A DNA stretch of 64,000 nucleotides from contig CM055106.1 of NCBI GenBank assembly GCA_029204225.1, positions 21,705,285 through 21,769,284 of the forward strand, in the 5' to 3' direction. A program made the position numbers and the translations under genes. Source of the stretch: Diphasiastrum complanatum. Taxonomy: Eukaryota; Streptophyta; Lycopodiopsida; Lycopodiales; Lycopodiaceae. This document shows positions 11,982 through 22,538 of the stretch, one piece after another. Below the pieces are notes generated by a model. It searched no databases. It was not told the DNA's origin and saw nothing but the letters and a program-made list of their open reading frames with translations. Positions within the stretch are counted from its first letter, which is position 1. Every line of letters begins with the position of its first letter.

Positions 11982-12970
11982 CTACTTCTTGATAATCTGG
12001 AGTCTACGACTCTGCATTCTGATTTGATGTCTGTCCTCGATCTCCCTCTTGAATAGGTAGCAATGTGAAGATCTCATGCCTCTTTTGTCTTTCAGTCCAG
12101 GGAATGTGGACTCATTGAACTTCACATCTCTGTTTGAAACAACCTTCCTCGTGGTTGGGCTGTAGAGCCTGTACACATGTGTTTTGTTTGAATAGTTGAC
12201 CATGATTGTTTGTTATGATTTGTCATCGAGTTTGTTTCTTTTTGCTTTTGGAATGTGCTTGTATGTTGCACATACAAACACTGTACATATAATAGATCAA
12301 GATTTCTGTCTGTCCACATTTCGTATGGTGTCTTATTTTCCAGCGCTATTGTTGTAGATCTATTCTGCAGGTGTACAACTATAGCTATTGCCTCAACCCA
12401 AAATTGACCTGGCAATTGAGCCTGTGCCATCATGCATCTGGCTCCTTTGACTAGCATTATGTTTCTTCTTTCGGCAACACCATTGCATTTTGGTGTGTAT
12501 GTAAGAGTGAACTGGTGTTCGAACTCCTGTTCTTCGCAGAATTTTGAGAGCTTTTTGCTTTTGTATTCACCTTTGTTGTCAGACTGAGGATCTATATATT
12601 TTTCGAGGTGTGTCGCTTTGCAAATGCTACGAACTTCTCGAAGGAATCAAACACTTCGGATTTCTTCTTTAAGTAGTAGATTATGGTTATCTGACTGTAA
12701 TTATCTATGAACGTCAAAAAGTATCCTGAATCTGAGAGCGAATCCATCTTCATCGGTCCACAGACATCAGAGTGGACGAGCTCAAGAACCTCCTTGGATC
12801 TTCTTCTCTCATGCGTGAATGCATTTTGATGTTGCTTGCCTTTCTGACAAGCTTCGTAGAGCTCAATTTTGGGCCTTGAAATCTTGAGACCTGTGATAAT
12901 GTCCTTTTTGCTCATGTCATACAAGCTCCGCATGTTCAGATGATACATTCTCCTATGCCAGAGCTGATCT
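11982..12970 (-). pseudogene. Copia A: integrase
   Basis: The 12948-12592 frame has the pre-integrase zinc site and start of the core: WHRRMYHLNMRSLYDM, then LYEACQKGKQHQ, VLELVHSDVCGPM (first catalytic Asp) and ITIIYYLKKKSEVF. A stop at about 12592 and a frameshift near 12540 precede YTPKCNGVAERRN (catalytic Glu) in 12457-12122. The tail VSNRDVKFNES is at 12203-11982. In the zinc site the expected Cys of LCEAC is Tyr and the Gly of RLGH is Tyr. The enzyme is dead. Confidence 0.8.
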
Positions 12971-13352
12971 TAATTTTCTGAAGCATTTAATATGCTATCA
13001 GAGTTGCTGATTATCTTGGCCTGGTAGAGGTTTCCTTCTCTGCATCCGACCGTCAGCAACATGTTCGTCGTTTTCTCGATCATACGACATGTGTTGTCAT
13101 CGAACAAAACTTGAATGCCAAGATCTGCCATCTTGGAGACAGATAGCAGATCTTTTCTGAGTGAGGGCACATAGAGTGCTCCTGGCAGTTCTGCTTGGCC
13201 TGACAATGTTCGCATCTGTAGAGTGCCGATGCCTTTGACATCGTGTTTGCTCCCATCACCTATAATCACTGCTTTGTTGTTTTCGAGCTCTCTAAAGTCG
13301 ATCAAGATCTTCTTGTTGCAGGTGATGTGTGACGTTGCTTCTAAATCAATGA
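12970..13352 (-). pseudogene. Copia A: protease with lost active site
   Basis: The frame contains VVIDLEATSHIT where copia proteases have VIDSGATSHIT; the catalytic Asp stays but Ser-Gly is now Leu-Glu (TTA GAA). The C-terminal part is typical: LPGALYVPSLRKDLLSVSKM and MLLTVGCREGNLYQ. A TAA at 12970-12972 separates it from the integrase in the same frame. Confidence 0.75.
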
Positions 13353-14265
13353 CTACATCGTAGTCATATTCAGTGTAGCTGGTTGAAGCTTTATCGAGTA
13401 TTGTGAAAGCTTCGTCACCTCTATCAACATCCTTTGATGACTCTGCACATTAGCTTTTTCAGTTTTATTCTTTCTTTTTGGGTTGAATCCGCAATCATAT
13501 ACAGAATGCCCATTCTTCTTGTAGTGCATGCAAGGTATTGTTGGATTGAACCAGCATTTGTTGGCCGTATGGCCTGGTTTGTGGCAGTGATCATAGGAAG
13601 ACGATTGTTGATTCGAGAACTTCATCTTCTCGAATATTGGCTTGTTCTTGTTCTTCTTCTTTCCTTTCGTGAAGAGGGCCTTCTCTTGATCAATGCTTCT
13701 CTCTTCTTCGTCTCTCATCAGTCTCTCATCAGCGACAAGACTGACTGCTTTGTCGAATGTCATATCTGGTAGACTCAGTATGAGCATTCTCAATGGCTAA
13801 TAGGACATCGGTAGAGATTTCATGAAGTACATCAACTGTTGTGGTGCTAGGACCTCGTGCTCCTGTCTTGATGCAGCGAGCTAAGCAAAGATCGTTCTAA
13901 TCTTCTCAACGTGCTGATCCAACTGGTTGCCATCCTATCGTATGGATTGCAGCTGATTGTGAAGGTGCATGACTGAAGCTGCAGTCCTCACTTCATAGTT
14001 CTGCTTTAATCTTTTCCACACTACATGGCTATTTTCACAGTCTTCAATATGCAAGAGTAGATCTTCATTTATGGATGAAACTATGATCGCCATTATGCAC
14101 TCATCTTTTCTGATCCATTCAGCTCTTCTCGGGTCTCCCTCAGGCTACACCTTTGAGAGTTCGGTCACCGACTAGATGCCTTCGCCCTTCAGAAGTGTTT
14201 TGATTTTGAATTTTCATATTCTGTAATTTGCGCCATCAAGACTGATTGCTACTCTTGTCTGGATT
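13353..14265 (-). pseudogene. Copia A: gag with two damaged zinc knuckles
   Basis: Gag begins near 14265 with MATTIQTRVAISLDGANYRI, followed by a stop and frame changes. The later part (13793-13353) contains the knuckles YDHCHKPGHTANKC and CMHYKKNGHSVYDC. Each lacks one Cys, replaced by Tyr (first Cys of one, second Cys of the other). A Lys-rich stretch (KGKKKNKNKP) precedes them. Gag would package RNA in virus-like particles; this copy cannot bind zinc normally. Confidence 0.75.
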
Positions 14266-14329
14266 GTTGTAGCCATATTATGTTGTCTAGAAGAATCACT
14301 ACTTAGATATCGGTAGTGATAACCTGTGT

Positions 14330-14341
14330 GCTCTGATACCA
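14330..14341 (-). promoter_or_regulatory. Primer-binding site (initiator-Met tRNA) of copia A
   Basis: Minus strand TGGTATCAGAGC, perfectly placed between the LTR end (...TTTCGCAACA at 14342) and gag. It is the standard plant primer site complementary to the 3' end of initiator-Met tRNA. Confidence 0.85.
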
Positions 14342-14628
14342 TGTTGCGAAAGCAAAACTGTTTTTCTTTTTCTTTTTCATTTTCATATTCACGAACAATT
14401 TTGTTTCTTTGAATTTTCTTTTGCGCGGAAGCTTCACAAGAATCTAGACACACAAATGCACATCACAAAACACATTCTATTCTAGCAATCAAGACAAACG
14501 ACGCAAGACAAGAAGATGCACGAAAATAGAGCAACTGTATTATGAGTTTAATTTTTTAGAGCGAGATCGTCAATGTGTCACTCGTTGGCAAAATGACACT
14601 CTGCTCTTTCGTTGTGTTCTGCTTGTTG
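14342..14628 (-). repeat. 5' LTR (inner part) of copia A
   Basis: It starts TGTTGCG beside the primer-binding site and includes CTTTTGCGCGGAAGCTTC, as U5 regions of plant copia LTRs often do. No second copy was found near 9.2-10 kb, in line with the mosaic nature of copia A. Its outer edge is lost in the satellite that starts at 14629. Confidence 0.55.
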
Positions 14629-15860
14629 GTCGTAGAGACCGCAGAGATTGCAGATGACCGCAGACAACCGTAGATGATTGCAGACGACTGTAGATGACCA
14701 CAGAGGACTGTAGATGACCACAAATTTCTACAAATGACTACAGCTGGACTGCACTAGAGATCGGAAAAGACCGCAGAGACCGTAGAGTCTCGTAGAGGTC
14801 GCAGATGACCGTAGAGAACCGTATATGACCATAGAGGTCGCAGATGGTCTCAGAACCTTCCACCACGACAGGAGAAACACAGACGGACCGCAATAGGGAC
14901 CGTAGAGGATCGTAGATATCGTAGAGGTCATAGATGACCGCAGAGGATCGCAGACGACCGTAGATGACAACAAAGAACCGTAGATGACCACAAATGACCA
15001 TAGACGACCACAGCCGGACCGCACTAGGGACCGTAGAGGCTTGCAGAGGTCGTAGATGACCATAGAGAACCGTATATGATCGCAGAGGTTGCAGATGGCC
15101 TCAGAACCTCCCGTCGTGGTGGGAGGACCACAAACGACCACAACCGGACCACACTAGGGATCGCAGAGACTGGTGGACAGATGACCATAGAGGCCCACAG
15201 AGGACCGCAGATGATCGCAGAGGTCACAGATGGGCTCAGAACCTCCCGCAGCGATGGGAGGACCGTAAGCGACCACAGACAGACTACATTAGGGACCATA
15301 GAGTTCACAAAGGTCGTAGATGACTGTAGAGAACCGTATATGACCGCAGAGGTTACAAATGGCTTTAGAGCCTCCTGTCACAGTAGGAGGACCATAGACG
15401 ACCACAACCGGACCGCACTAGGGACCGCCGAGGACCGTAGAGATTGTAGAGGCTCGTAGAGGTCGTAGATGACCAAAGAGAACCGTATATGACTGTAGAG
15501 GTCGCAGATGGCCTCAGAACCTCCCGCCGCGGTGGGAGGACCGCAGACAACCACAGACGGACCGCACTAGGGACTGCAGATGACCGCATAGTTCGTAGAG
15601 GATCATAGAGGTCGTGTTTTGGTCGCAAAGGTCACAGAGGACCATAGAGGGACCGCATTAGGGACCGTAGAGGACTATAGATACCACAGAGGTCGTAGAG
15701 GACCACAGAACTCAAAACTACCCACCGTAGCGAGAGGATCGCAAAGGGACCACATTAGGGACCATAGAGGACCGTAGAATTCGCAGAGGACCGCAGATGA
15801 CTATAGAGGTCGTAGAAGATCATAGAGGGACCGCATTAGGGACCATAGAGGTCGTAGATG
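14629..15860. repeat. Two-level satellite with hairpin core
   Basis: About 1.23 kb made of a 9-10 bp basic motif, GACC(G/A)(C/T)AGA(G/T), repeated throughout. Superimposed is a larger unit marked by CTCAGAACCTCCC...GGGAGGACC (at about 14851, 15102, 15237, 15366, 15515 and, degraded, 15712; spacings roughly 250, 135, 130, 150 and 200) followed by GGACCGCACTAGGGACCG. The core at 15520-15539 is a near-perfect 20 bp palindrome (CCTCCC pairing GGGAGG). Long frames on both strands here are artefacts of the stop-poor repeat. Confidence 0.85.
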
Positions 15861-16304
15861 ATTAATTGACATCTTGAATTTTTCTTGTCCATTTTTTAAA
15901 ATGGATTTTGCCAAAGTCCTAAATTAATTGATACTGTGTTCACCCTACCCTAATAATCGTTACTTTAGACTCTTGATGAGATACAACTGGAAAGCGTGGA
16001 TATGCTCAGGAGTATGGGCAGTAGGGCTTGACATACCTTGCTCTGTAAGAGTCACTTGGGTTACCATAGCATGGATTTGCTCTAATACTAGCACATGTGT
16101 CCACACCAAGTCTTTTGGCTAAGCAAAATGTAAACGGTTAAAACTATTCATACTCTTTTTATAGCAAAAAAGGCAACTGATATGGGCCAACTACTCGTAA
16201 ACTCTGTTGTATGAAAAAGGCCATTGAGTTGCATAAATTTATCATTTACACTAATAGGGCCACATATTCTTCTGCTAGACTTGAGGATAAGATTCTTTGC
16301 TTGA
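15861..16304. other. No gene seen
   Basis: AT-rich sequence after the satellite. Short frames only; no repeat, LTR or promoter signal could be supported. Confidence 0.4.
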
Positions 16305-17426
16305 TTGATCTGCTTGACTATTGACTGGGTAAAGATTTTTTTTGAGTTTGTTAAGAAGAAAGAACCTTTGAACTTAGTGGAAAATCTTTATAGTTGTCTT
16401 AATGATTTTGTTGAAAAGTTCAAAGAGGAGAAAAAGTTCTATAATTCGCAGAACAGAAAAGTGTTCATGTGTCTTGAAAATGAAAATGATATTACTCTTG
16501 CTTTTACTACCCCTTCTGCTTCTGATGCTCCTTCATTTCCGCACCCTCTAGTCTTTACTGATGACCTTGACGAGGATAGTGCCTCTCAACTCCAGATCTT
16601 CTCTCAAGACATTTGCGATATTGGTGACCTTTTCTCTTATGATTTCTGCCAATCTAAAAGTTGCCAAGTTCCTTTTGTTCTTGCTAGAATCATTGAGTTC
16701 AAATCCACTCTCACATCTTACAAACTCTGGAGTCTTCCTTCTGTTAATTTCCTTTCATCTATCCCTATTGATCTTTGAATCATAATGACTCATTTGACAT
16801 AAAAAGAAATACAAGTCTGCAAATTGGCCGCCCTGCATAAGAATCCTTTACTTGGGACCCCCATTTCTTTTGACACCATTATTCGCATGAACAAATTCGA
16901 ACCCTCTCGTTGTCCCTCTGAGCAAACCTAGGCCAAAACTAGAGGACACTTTGAGACTGGCTTCAATAGAATGAACCTACAACAAGCCAAAATCTGGAAC
17001 TAGAAAAGATCTTTTTTCAAATGTAGATGCCGTGAAAATTGCAAAAATAGCTCTTCCATTATTTGGTTTTTGACCATGCTATCTGGTTCATTATGAATAA
17101 CCTTGCCAAATTCTTTCTTGGTTCTTCCCTCCAAAACATGATGAATGAATTTTTCATGTGGCTATATAAACCTGCTAGGGATGTAGTGAAATCACATATT
17201 ACTCTTTATCCACCAGTATATGATTGATGCTTCCATCAAACTTGCAAAAGCCTCATCTGTCAAACTTCTTGCACCTTCGAGAGACGCCGAAAATATCCGA
17301 GAAATAGAGCACCTTCTAAAACGGCCTAGCTTTTCTACCCTCCAAGATAAGTACTTCAAGAACACGAACAAAAGAGATGGCTCTTTCAATCTTAACAATT
17401 TGAACTCAATCATTTCTAGATCATGA
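16305..17426 (+). pseudogene. Unidentified decaying reading frame
   Basis: A 157-codon open frame (16305-16778) starts MICLTIDWVKIFFEFVKKKE and has a helical Lys/Glu-rich first third, then a Ser/Asp-rich stretch (FTDDLDEDSASQLQIFSQDI). The same strand stays partly protein-like beyond its stop (for example LHKNPLLGTPISFDTIIRMN near 16830, and MIDASIKLAKASSVKLLAPS at 17220-17426) but is broken by stops. I do not recognise a family. The Asp/Glu and Ser composition differs from the copia frames around it. It could be a gene fragment or an unknown element. Confidence 0.3.
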
Positions 17427-17429
17427 ACG

Positions 17430-18230
17430 AGAAACAAAAGCGATTTTCAGATTTCAAAGGAAAGGAAGGATAAAGCAGTGGAACCAAGGATGATCTCACC
17501 AGTCAAGAAATTGAATTTATACAGATCCTAATCGATGTGCAAGATGAAGAAGGGTCAATTAGAAGGCAAAACAGTATTTCAGTGACCAGCCGTCTTCAAT
17601 TTTTCACTATAGCAACACCGGGAGGTTTTTTTAGCATTTATGTTACCGTAGTAGAGTTTTTGAGTTTATCCATGTGAAGCACTTTTATGCTTACATTTTA
17701 CGCAGACTTTTTGGTATTGTAGACGAACTCTTTCATGCTATCACTTTCGGCTGGTCTTACTACCAAGTGTAAAATGTGAATGGTGTTTTTCTTATAATGT
17801 TTTTTGCGAATTTGATATAGAAAACCTTCATTCTTGTCAATGTCTTACTTTCAAAAGTTTCATAAAAATTATCTCAAAAAAATTTGTTGTATGCATAGGT
17901 TGTTAAAAGTTCATTCTTACGAAAATCATTAGAAAATGGCCTAAACCATATTACTTTAAGACAAGCTAATATGAACAAAGTTTCTTCGGAACTCTACGAC
18001 TTTCGATAGTTGTTTCAATTTATATTAAAAAATTTGGTTTCCTATTATTGCATGTTAAAAAATTCATTCACTCAAAATTTCGTACACAATTTGAATTAAT
18101 CATAAATTTTAGGTTTATTTTATTTTCAGATAAAAAATAATGTGCATGTTTTTAAAAGAGACTGAAAAGTGCCAAATTCTAACAAGAATTTTTTTTGGAT
18201 AATCTGCAACATTACTCGGTTAATACGCAA
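17430..18230. other. AT-rich spacer, no gene seen
   Basis: No frame over 60 codons with family resemblance, and no clear repeat. Confidence 0.4.
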
Positions 18231-18471
18231 CGGTGTTAGCTATCAAGCATCATTTTTGGATTATTCTTGGAGGAGAACCAAAAGTTCAAAGTTGGTTGAT
18301 TCTCACATGTGTCTGAGCACTGAATTTCGTGTACCAAGCCAATCAATGTGGTTATGACCCCTCTTGATCCTAAAATCACAAAGATAGCAAAGGAGATGCA
18401 ACTACCTTCTCTCAATCTTGATTTCAAGGCAAAAAATCATACTCTTGATAGATGCATGGATATCTTAGGTA
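18231..18471 (-). repeat. Copia leader remnant below the primer site
   Basis: In minus orientation this follows the primer site and reads CCTACCTAAG...ATGCATCTATCA, matching the leader after the primer site at 35891 (CCTACCTAAG...ATGCATCTATCA). It is therefore the start of an internal region of a type-1-LTR copia whose remainder is missing. Confidence 0.5.
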
Positions 18472-18484
18472 GGCTCTGATACTA
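18472..18484 (-). promoter_or_regulatory. Primer-binding site, slightly changed
   Basis: Minus strand TAGTATCAGAGCC, one transition from TGGTATCAGAGCC, directly follows the LTR end ...ATTCAACA. It shows that the LTR above it once primed an element lying below 18472. Confidence 0.65.
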
Positions 18485-19290
18485 TGTTGAATTTCACATG
18501 TGGGGTGCCCAAAAGTGTGATTATGATCTCCTAAGACTTGGTGATTGCACAAAGATCAAGCATAGATTGAAATCCAAGATCTCACAAATCCAAGGCAAGA
18601 GCACAATGTAACATGCATATATCAACCATTAAAGTACATTCACACATGTGGAGACTTATGGATGAAAAAACTAAGTTCAAAACAACCTTGCTCTTGGGTA
18701 GAGAGAGAAATCAAGCACTAATCCTCGGGTAGAGAGAGAAAGCCAAAATAGCTCAAAATGTAGAAATTCTCATTAACTCTAGAAAACTTTCATAGGATTG
18801 ATCTAAGACACATACAAGTCGAAACTAGAGGTCAAGGGGAGTGAAAGATGATTGGACGCCTTCTTTTCCTCCTATTAATATGATTGCTTAGTGACATATT
18901 GACCCTCAAACTTGATTGGACCATTTTGGTGGATTTCTAGCTTTTGATTGGTCACTAGCTCTCATGCCAACACATAGGGAAGTGTCACGCATCCAACCTG
19001 ATCATGACAAATGTAACAAGCCTAACCTAGCTCGATCCACATCACACTCTACTTTTGGCCGAATCATGGCTTTACATGTGTACTTGCTCAAATTGCTTCT
19101 AATGCTAAAAATGGCCAAATCAACTACTAACACATGGATTGATGTCTACTAAATTTCAAGTACCCCTAACTCAACAAAGATCTAACATTTTTATGTCTAC
19201 TTTCACACGTGGGAACATGCTCCAAATTTCCATATGTACAAGAATATGTATATTCAAGCTAAATTTTGCCAATTTTTCACACCCACTTCA
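18485..19290 (-). repeat. Type-1 copia LTR between copia B and the remnant below
   Basis: It starts TGTTGAATTTCACATGTG beside the primer site. The first 165 bp recur at 3304-3469, and TCTTGGGTAGAGAGAGAAA...TCGGGTAGAGAGAGAA recurs at 35058-35130. It occupies the place of the 3' LTR of copia B, while also having a primer site on its far side, so it may have been shared by two elements in tandem. The upper boundary with the truncated RT (about 19290) is approximate. Confidence 0.55.
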
Positions 19291-19530
19291 TCCTACCATG
19301 AACTTATGGATGAATCCATTATTATTGTACTTGATCCTAAAAACCCACTTACATCCAATGACATGCATGTTGTTTGGTGGCTCCACAATCTCCCATGTAT
19401 TGTTTGACATCAAGGCTTCAAACTCTAGGGTCATTGCTTCAACCCACTTCTTGGATTGAAGTTCTTCTTGGACATCTTTAGGCTCTTTATCTAATATGAA
19501 GAAATCATGATAGGAAGTTTCACCTTCCAC
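19288..19530 (-). pseudogene. Copia B: RT N-terminal fragment
   Basis: WVEAMTLEFEALMSNNTWEI followed by NNMHVIGCKWVFRIKYNNNG is the start of an RVT_2 copia RT. The homology stops about 30 residues before the first catalytic Asp block. The remaining RT and all RNase H, roughly 2 kb in a full copia, are absent, so the deletion runs from here into the LTR. Confidence 0.8.
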
Positions 19531-19725
19531 TTGCCTTCCTTCCTCATCATATGTGTGCCTTCTTGGCTCAGATCTTTATCTTGTAGATCTTCTTGGTGTA
19601 GGTGCTTGAAGTTGCTCCTCCTCAAGCCTCGGCCTCACCACTTCTTGAGCAGCATCAAAATTGATGATTGTAGATCCTGCTTGAGACTCCTTGATCTTTC
19701 TTCATCCAAGTTAAACTTCTGATCT

Positions 19726-20748
19726 TCATAAGATCACATCTCTACTTACAGCATTCTTGTCAGTAGAGGGAAGATATACTTTATATGCTTTTTTAGTAGA
19801 TGCATATCCTACAAAAATTCCTTTAATAGCACTAGGATCATCCTTCTTCCTAGTCTCTAAAGGTACATGCACAAAGCATACACAACCAAAGATCCTAAGA
19901 TGATCTACCTTAGGCTTTTTCTTATACAACATCTCAAATGGTGTTCTTCCTTCTATTGCAAGATTAGGGACTCTATTACAAAGATAATTTGCACATGCAA
20001 CTGCTTCTCCCCAAAAGTTTTTAGGCAGAGATGCTTCTAGCCTAATGGCTTTTGCACATTCACACAAAGTTCTATTTTTTCTCTCAGCAACTCCATCTTG
20101 TTGAGGAGTATAAGAACAAAAAAATTCTCTTTGTATTCCCTCTTTCTCACAAAATTCTTGAAACTTATTGGAGGTATATTTACCTCCACTATCACTTCTC
20201 AAAGCTTTCAACTTGAAAGTAAACTACTTTTCTACATAAGCTTTGAAAGTAAGAAAAACATCATAAACCATGGCTTTAGAAGATAACATATAGATCCAAG
20301 AATATCTTGTATAATCATCTACAAAGGAAACAAAGCAATTTGTTCCTCCTTTGCTTTTGGTTAAAGAGAAATGAACATCAGAGTGCAAGAGTTCAAATGG
20401 ATGCTGTGTTTTGATTCTTGATCTTGGAAAAGGCCTTTTGTGTGATTTTGCCAAAACACAAGCTTCACAAGGTTGAAGCTCCTTTGATAGTGTCCTTGGT
20501 AGTCCAACAACTTTTCCTTCCTTGACCATAGATTGCATGGCTTTGAAATTGGGATGTCCCAATCTCTCATGCCATAGATCCTCCTGAAGAACCTTGGTCT
20601 CATAGGCAATATCTAAAATGTTAGCACTCTCCCTAGAATCTAGTTTGTACAACTTTCCAATTCTAGATCCTCTAGCAATAACTTCACTTTCTCTTGAGAT
20701 TATACACTTGTCAACATGAAACTTGACATCCAATCCACTATCAAACAA
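19726..20748 (-). pseudogene. Copia B: integrase with one in-frame stop
   Basis: The 20748-20224 frame holds the pre-integrase zinc domain (LWHERLGHPNFKAMQSMVKE, then CEACVLAKSHKRPF) and the first core Asp (ELLHSDVHFSL). A TAG at 20224-20226 interrupts, then the same frame continues 20211-19726 with LRSDSGGKYTSNKF (second Asp) and PQQDGVAERKNRTL (catalytic Glu), the WGEAVACANYLCNRVPN block and the tail GYASTKKAYKVYLPSTDKNA. Apart from the one stop the integrase is nearly intact. It would insert copia cDNA into the genome. Confidence 0.85.
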
Positions 20749-20945
20749 CTATCCTACACTAATGAGATTTTTGGTTAGTCTAGGTACATAAAGTACATCA
20801 TGTAAACAAAAATATTTTGATGATGATGCATGTAGTGGAGTACTACCTATTCCTTAAATTCTACACTCTACATCATTAGCAGTATAGATTCTCCATCTCT
20901 CTTCTCTTGGTTCTCTCTCTCTCTCCCTCCTCTTCTTGGAGGATC

Positions 20946-20949
<4 letters not shown>
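20749..20949 (-). pseudogene. Copia B: protease C-terminal part
   Basis: Minus-strand translation gives YTANDVECRI, a stop, GIGSTPLHASS, then LHDVLYVPRLTKNLISVG, which is the typical copia protease end before the pre-integrase domain. The catalytic DSG/DTG region is not visible: the (CT)n tract at 20950-21040 lies exactly where the protease N-terminus should be. Confidence 0.6.

Positions 20950-21040
<91 letters not shown>
20950..21040. repeat. (CT)n microsatellite inside copia B
   Basis: About 45 uninterrupted CT units between the gag zinc knuckle and the protease C-terminus of copia B. On the coding strand it reads as Arg-Glu repeats. Confidence 0.95.
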
Positions 21041-21044
<4 letters not shown>

Positions 21045-21083
21045 GTAAAGGTAGATGGTTGATTTAAGATGAAAAGCTAGACA

Positions 21084-21278
21084 TCAGTAAAGACTCATCT
21101 CTTTCACTCTCAACACCCTCACACTCTTCCTCATTAGTAAGGTTAGCTTGCTTAGATTGGTTCTTCTTCTTGAAACAGTTTGATGCATAGTGGCCTTTCT
21201 TGCCACAGAAGAAACATTTGATCTTTGACAACTTCTTGCCATTGGATGTTGCAACTTGTGAGGGATGTTGATCCTCAC
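21084..21278 (-). pseudogene. Copia B: gag zinc knuckle
   Basis: In the frame one step from gag, minus strand encodes KIKCFFCGKKGHYASNCFKK (about 21220-21165), an intact CX2CX4HX4C knuckle, followed by an acidic Ser/Glu tail. A frameshift near 21275 separates it from the gag body. The intact knuckle contrasts with the damaged ones in copia A and C. Confidence 0.75.
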
Positions 21279-21969
21279 TTCTTTGGCTTTGTCCTTCTTG
21301 TGTTGTTGACCTTTGCCCTTGCCTCTTGACTTGTCCTTGGTGAAGAGTGCTTTGTCATCTCCAATGAAAGTCTGTTGATCCTCAACATCTTGTTCTCTTG
21401 TCTGCTTTCTTCAGCAATGAGAACACCTTGTAGTATCTCCAAGGATGGAAGTTCCTCCCTGACAGCATAAGTTTGCACAATACTGTCATACTCATCTCTA
21501 AGTCCATTAAGGAATACTTGAACAAGTTCAGTGTTCTTAAGAGCATCTCCAGTACCAACTAACTCTTGATGAAGATCCTTTATGCTCATCACATAAGATA
21601 AAGCACTCTCATCTACTCTCTGATAACTTAGAAAGATTTGGTTTCTAAGTGTAAGCAATCTAGAAGTATTTTTGATTTCATAGATTGTTTTGAGAGTGTC
21701 CCAAGCCTCCTTGGTAGTGGCACATGTACTGATCTCTCTTAACACTTCATTTGTGACATTCATTTTTATGAAATGAAGGGCAATTCTGGTTCTTTTATTG
21801 AATGTTGCAGCTTCATTGGGTGCTGCAGGCTCTTCTTCAACTCCACTCACAATGTCCATTACATCTTGAAGAATCAATAATGATTCCATTCTAATCTTCT
21901 ACATTTCATAATTGGAAGATGTTGATCTCTCACTATGCTCCAAGAAATGTGAACCAGATGAAGACATAT
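21275..21969 (-). pseudogene. Copia B: gag body
   Basis: Gag starts near 21969 (MSSSGSHFLEHSERSTSSNY), then has TAG where Trp is expected in the NYEMW motif (TGG to TAG), and continues open from 21889: RIALHFIKMNVTNEVLREIS, TKEAWDTLKTIYE, LSYVMSIKDLHQELVGTGDA, DEYDSIVQTYAV. These are the landmarks of UBN2-type copia gag. A fragment of the same family lies at 8.2-8.9 kb. Confidence 0.85.
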
Positions 21970-22538
21970 TCACTATGAGAAATTCTAGTAATGACAAAGA
22001 TGGAGTTGAAAATGTTGCTTGTTATCTCAACCTAGGATCTAACACTTATAATGTTGATCCAACCTATGAAATCTAGCAGAATGTGAGATCCAGCTCTCAG
22101 CTAAAAAAATCAATCTATCTTGAATTTGGATCTTGCTTCAATCATAGAAATGAAGCACATGCAAGTATGAAATCTATCTCTCCCACAAGTTTCAAAGAAT
22201 TGATAAACTCTCTAGGAACTTACTTTCAACTCAGACACAATAATTTGTGTGAAATGAAAAGTCTAAGACCTCCCAAAACTCACTTTTATCCAATTCTACT
22301 TGATTGATGATGAAAATTGAAGAAATTGGTGAAAAGAACTAATGTGTGTTCACTTTGGCATATCACACAAGATGAGTACTCTCCCAAACTCTCTGATTGT
22401 ATAAAACTCTTCTAAAAACAAATCAAACTGATTTAGAAACTCAAGCAACACATTCTACTCTTCAATACCTATCTAACAAGCTATAGAACATCAAATTTGG
22501 ATAATTCCTTGAGAAGTAGCACTCAATCAAAGAGGGCT
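21970..22538. other. Copia B leader, no gene seen
   Basis: Sequence between the gag start and the LTR-like block at 22539. Its terminal segment does not show a clear primer-binding site, so that site is probably eroded. Confidence 0.4.

Noticed and set aside
14728-15628. Several open frames of 80-137 codons on both strands
   Set aside because: They lie wholly in the satellite, where a stop-poor 9-10 bp motif creates open frames by chance.
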